Shown: positions 33,500 through 35,244 of the stretch, piece by piece
How positions within the stretch are numbered: position 1 is the first letter of the stretch
Layout: each line of letters starts with the position of its first letter
NCBI GenBank assembly: GCA_012521015.1
Contig: JAAYNE010000106.1
Coordinates: 1 to 35,244 of the forward strand
Direction of reading: 5' to 3'
Length of the DNA stretch: 35,244 nucleotides
DNA from: Clostridiaceae bacterium
GTDB lineage: Bacteria > Bacillota > Clostridia > Saccharofermentanales > DTU023
Notes under the pieces: model-generated
Databases searched by the model: none
Seen by the model: only the letters and a program-made list of their open reading frames with translations
Told to the model about the DNA's origin: nothing
Made by a program: the position numbers and the translations under genes

Positions 33500-33539
33500 T
33501 GTTTGTTTTTGAAAGATTTTGAAAGATAAAAAAACAAAC

Positions 33540-33557
33540 GGGATGCCGAAGCATCCC
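33540..33557 (+). promoter_or_regulatory. Perfect hairpin 20 bases before the transposase start
   Basis: GGGATGC-CGAA-GCATCCC is a 7-bp stem with a tetraloop, 20 bases before the transposase ATG. There is no clear Shine-Dalgarno in that gap, so translation initiation may be weak by design. Confidence 0.6.
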
Positions 33558-33577
33558 AGATGTTGTAAAATTAAAAT

Positions 33578-35176
33578 ATGAAGAATCTTTTAAAATTACA
33601 GTCTGAATATAACAAAAACGGGAGTTATATTCAACTATGTTTACCTATTGAAACAGAAACATTTATTCCTGTGAACAATTCGGTAAGGTTGCTGGACCAG
33701 GTGTTGGAGGAGTTAGATTACAGTTGTTTGTATCGGTGTTATTCGTCAAGTGGACGAAAATCAGCAATCAGTCCGAAGAGTTTATTCAAAATCATCGTCT
33801 ATGCTTACAGTCAAGGCATTTATTCTAGTAGAAAAATAGAAGAAGCTTGTCATATTAATCTCGCATTCCGTTATTTACTTCATGGTGAAAAAGTTCCCGA
33901 TCACAATACCATTTCTCGATTTAGAAGAGATAGACTATCTAGTTGTGCGGAAGAATTGCTAAGTCAATTCATCCTTCTTTTATACGAGCATCAGGAACTG
34001 TCTTTTAAAAATGTATTTATCGATGGAACAAAGATAGAAGCTAATGCCAATAAATATACATTTGTGTGGAAGAAAGCTACAGAAAAATTTGAAGCAAGAT
34101 TACAAGTGAAGGCACGTGCATTGCTAAATCGTATAGCACCCAAAGAACATGGGAATCGTATCACCATAGAAGACATGCAAACAACACTGGAACTATTAAA
34201 TAAACAAATGCAAGAAAAAGGGGTGGTTTGTGTTTATGGAAAAGGAAAACGAAAAACTCAGGAGCAAAGGGACAAAGAAGAACTCGAAAATTGTTTAAAA
34301 CGTCAAAGTAAATATCAGCAATATCACCAATTGTTTGGAAATAGGAATAGTTTTTCTAAAACCGATCCAGATGCTACATTCATGCACATGAAAGATGACC
34401 ATATGCGAAACAGCCAATTGAAACCGGCTTACAATGTACAATTGGCGGTAGAAAGTGAATACATAGTCGGAGTGAATATTTCTCAAGAACGAAGTGATCA
34501 AAGAACGCTTATTCCCTTTCTGAATCAATTAGAAAAAAATTATCTAAGAAGATATAGCAACTGTGTTTGTGATGCAGGTTATGAAAGTGAAGAAAATTAT
34601 CACTATCTGAAAATAAAGAACGTCCAGCCCTATATAAAACCGTCTAATTATGAATACTCAAAAACCAGAAAATTTCAAAGAGATATGGAATTTCGCTTGA
34701 GTATGGAGTACTTAGCTGAACAAGATGCCTATCGTTGTAAAAACCAAAGACTCTTGACGTATCGTTATACAAGAACCAGAAAACATGCTTCCGGCTATGA
34801 GAGTCGTAGCAAGGTATATATATGTGAAGATTGCAGTAACTGCCCCTATTTAGGAACTTGTTATAAAGGGAAATATGCTAAGCAAATTCAAGTATCGGAA
34901 CAATTTGATCAATACAGGAAACAAAGTTTAGAGAATATTACTTCAGAAGAAGGAATCCGGCTACGAGTGAATCGCTCGATTCAAGCGGAGGGGGCTTTTG
35001 GTATATTGAAGTGGGATTTTAGATTTCAACGTTTTTTAACAAGAGGTAAGAAAAACGTCAAAACAGAATGTATTTTACTTGCACTTGGTTTTAATGTTAA
35101 TAAACTTCATCATCGAATACAAAAAAATCGATTAGGACAATCGCTATTTCCTATTGAACAAAAAGAAGCTTCCTAA
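33578..35176 (+). CDS. IS1182-family transposase
   Basis: 532 residues. The N-terminal DUF772-type domain (SAISPKSLFKIIVYAYSQGI, then LHGEKVPDHNTISRFRR) is followed by a DDE catalytic domain: FIDGTKIEANANKYTF with the first Asp, CVCDAGYESEENY with the second, and AEGAFGILKWDFRFQRF with the Glu region. A Cys-rich patch (CEDCSNCPYLGTCYKGKY) sits between, as in other IS1182 members. The frame is intact, so the element may be active. No strong ribosome binding site precedes the ATG, and a hairpin lies just upstream. Confidence 0.93.
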   Translation: MKNLLKLQSEYNKNGSYIQLCLPIETETFIPVNNSVRLLDQVLEELDYSCLYRCYSSSGRKSAISPKSLFKIIVYAYSQGIYSSRKIEEACHINLAFRYLLHGEKVPDHNTISRFRRDRLSSCAEELLSQFILLLYEHQELSFKNVFIDGTKIEANANKYTFVWKKATEKFEARLQVKARALLNRIAPKEHGNRITIEDMQTTLELLNKQMQEKGVVCVYGKGKRKTQEQRDKEELENCLKRQSKYQQYHQLFGNRNSFSKTDPDATFMHMKDDHMRNSQLKPAYNVQLAVESEYIVGVNISQERSDQRTLIPFLNQLEKNYLRRYSNCVCDAGYESEENYHYLKIKNVQPYIKPSNYEYSKTRKFQRDMEFRLSMEYLAEQDAYRCKNQRLLTYRYTRTRKHASGYESRSKVYICEDCSNCPYLGTCYKGKYAKQIQVSEQFDQYRKQSLENITSEEGIRLRVNRSIQAEGAFGILKWDFRFQRFLTRGKKNVKTECILLALGFNVNKLHHRIQKNRLGQSLFPIEQKEAS

Positions 35177-35244
35177 AAGGCACGAATATAATCAAAATGA
35201 TTTTTCGGGTGTATTAAGCCTGTTCATTTCTAGAAAAAAACTAA

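Larger units (their letters stand above)
33456..35244 (+). mobile_element. IS1182-family insertion sequence (right end not in window)
   Basis: The left terminus is probably GGGGCTGTCTCAAAA at 33456, a sequence typical of IS1182-like ends, and the single transposase gene follows. No matching inverted copy (TTTTGAGACAGCCCC type) is visible before the window ends, so the right end lies outside or is missing. Target duplications cannot be assessed. Confidence 0.7.

Overview
The window reads as low-GC Bacillota (Firmicutes), probably an anaerobic clostridial lineage. The support is AT-rich intergenic DNA, strong AGGAGG-type ribosome binding sites, a PyrR attenuator, a TPP riboswitch, and an AmmeMemoRadiSam locus. 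I cannot name the genus. Almost every gene is on the minus strand. The exceptions are a polysaccharide deacetylase (4477-6006) and an IS1182-type transposase at the right edge.

Layout, left to right. (1) 1-492: the start of rpsU and a tiny truncated zinc-ribbon gene. (2) 778-4167: a tightly overlapping three-gene minus-strand operon (alpha/beta hydrolase, condensation-fold acyltransferase-like protein, zinc-ribbon membrane protein). It is divergent from a membrane-tethered polysaccharide deacetylase. Envelope or lipid modification is a reasonable guess. (3) 6075-7379: an HDAC-fold deacetylase with an unusual C-terminal zinc ribbon. It is preceded by a 160-nt non-coding stretch with a strong nested RNA hairpin. 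(4) 7548-12231: a minus-strand operon of SixA-like phosphatase, Memo-AMMECR1 fusion, AmmeMemoRadiSam radical SAM enzyme and a hydantoinase/oxoprolinase-family protein. (5) 12379-16570: a TPP-riboswitch-controlled unit with an MTH1187-type thiamine-binding protein and a ThiX/ThiY/ThiZ-like ABC importer, then a Thr/Pro-repeat lipoprotein. (6) 16656-17684: homoserine dehydrogenase without an ACT domain. (7) 18010-18460: the broken 3' end of a surface-protein gene. (8) 18504-19091: a YgjP-type metalloprotease. (9) 19123-29665: a pyrimidine biosynthesis operon, pyrR-pyrB-pyrC-pyrF-carB-pyrK-pyrD-pyrE-like, behind a PyrR attenuator, with no carA in it. (10) 29759-33294: a glutaredoxin-like protein, a cytoplasmic alpha-amylase, a DUF554 membrane protein and a DUF4177/zinc-ribbon protein. 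(11) 33456-35244: an IS1182-family element whose right end is not visible.

A pattern runs through the window. Well-conserved enzymes (CarB, PyrC, PyrK, hydantoinase, Memo-AMMECR1, the acyltransferase-like protein, the alpha/beta hydrolase) carry hydrophilic low-complexity inserts or linkers rich in Asn, Ser, Lys, Asp and Thr. Some have visible short tandem DNA repeats, and a 26-bp x4 tandem repeat straddles the end of pyrD. This suggests local replication-slippage expansion that is tolerated at domain boundaries and surface loops.

I did not find a clear new defence, secretion or biosynthetic system. The best candidates for something undescribed are the structured RNA before the HDAC-like gene, the AmmeMemoRadiSam/hydantoinase/SixA grouping, and the divergent PyrE-like protein.
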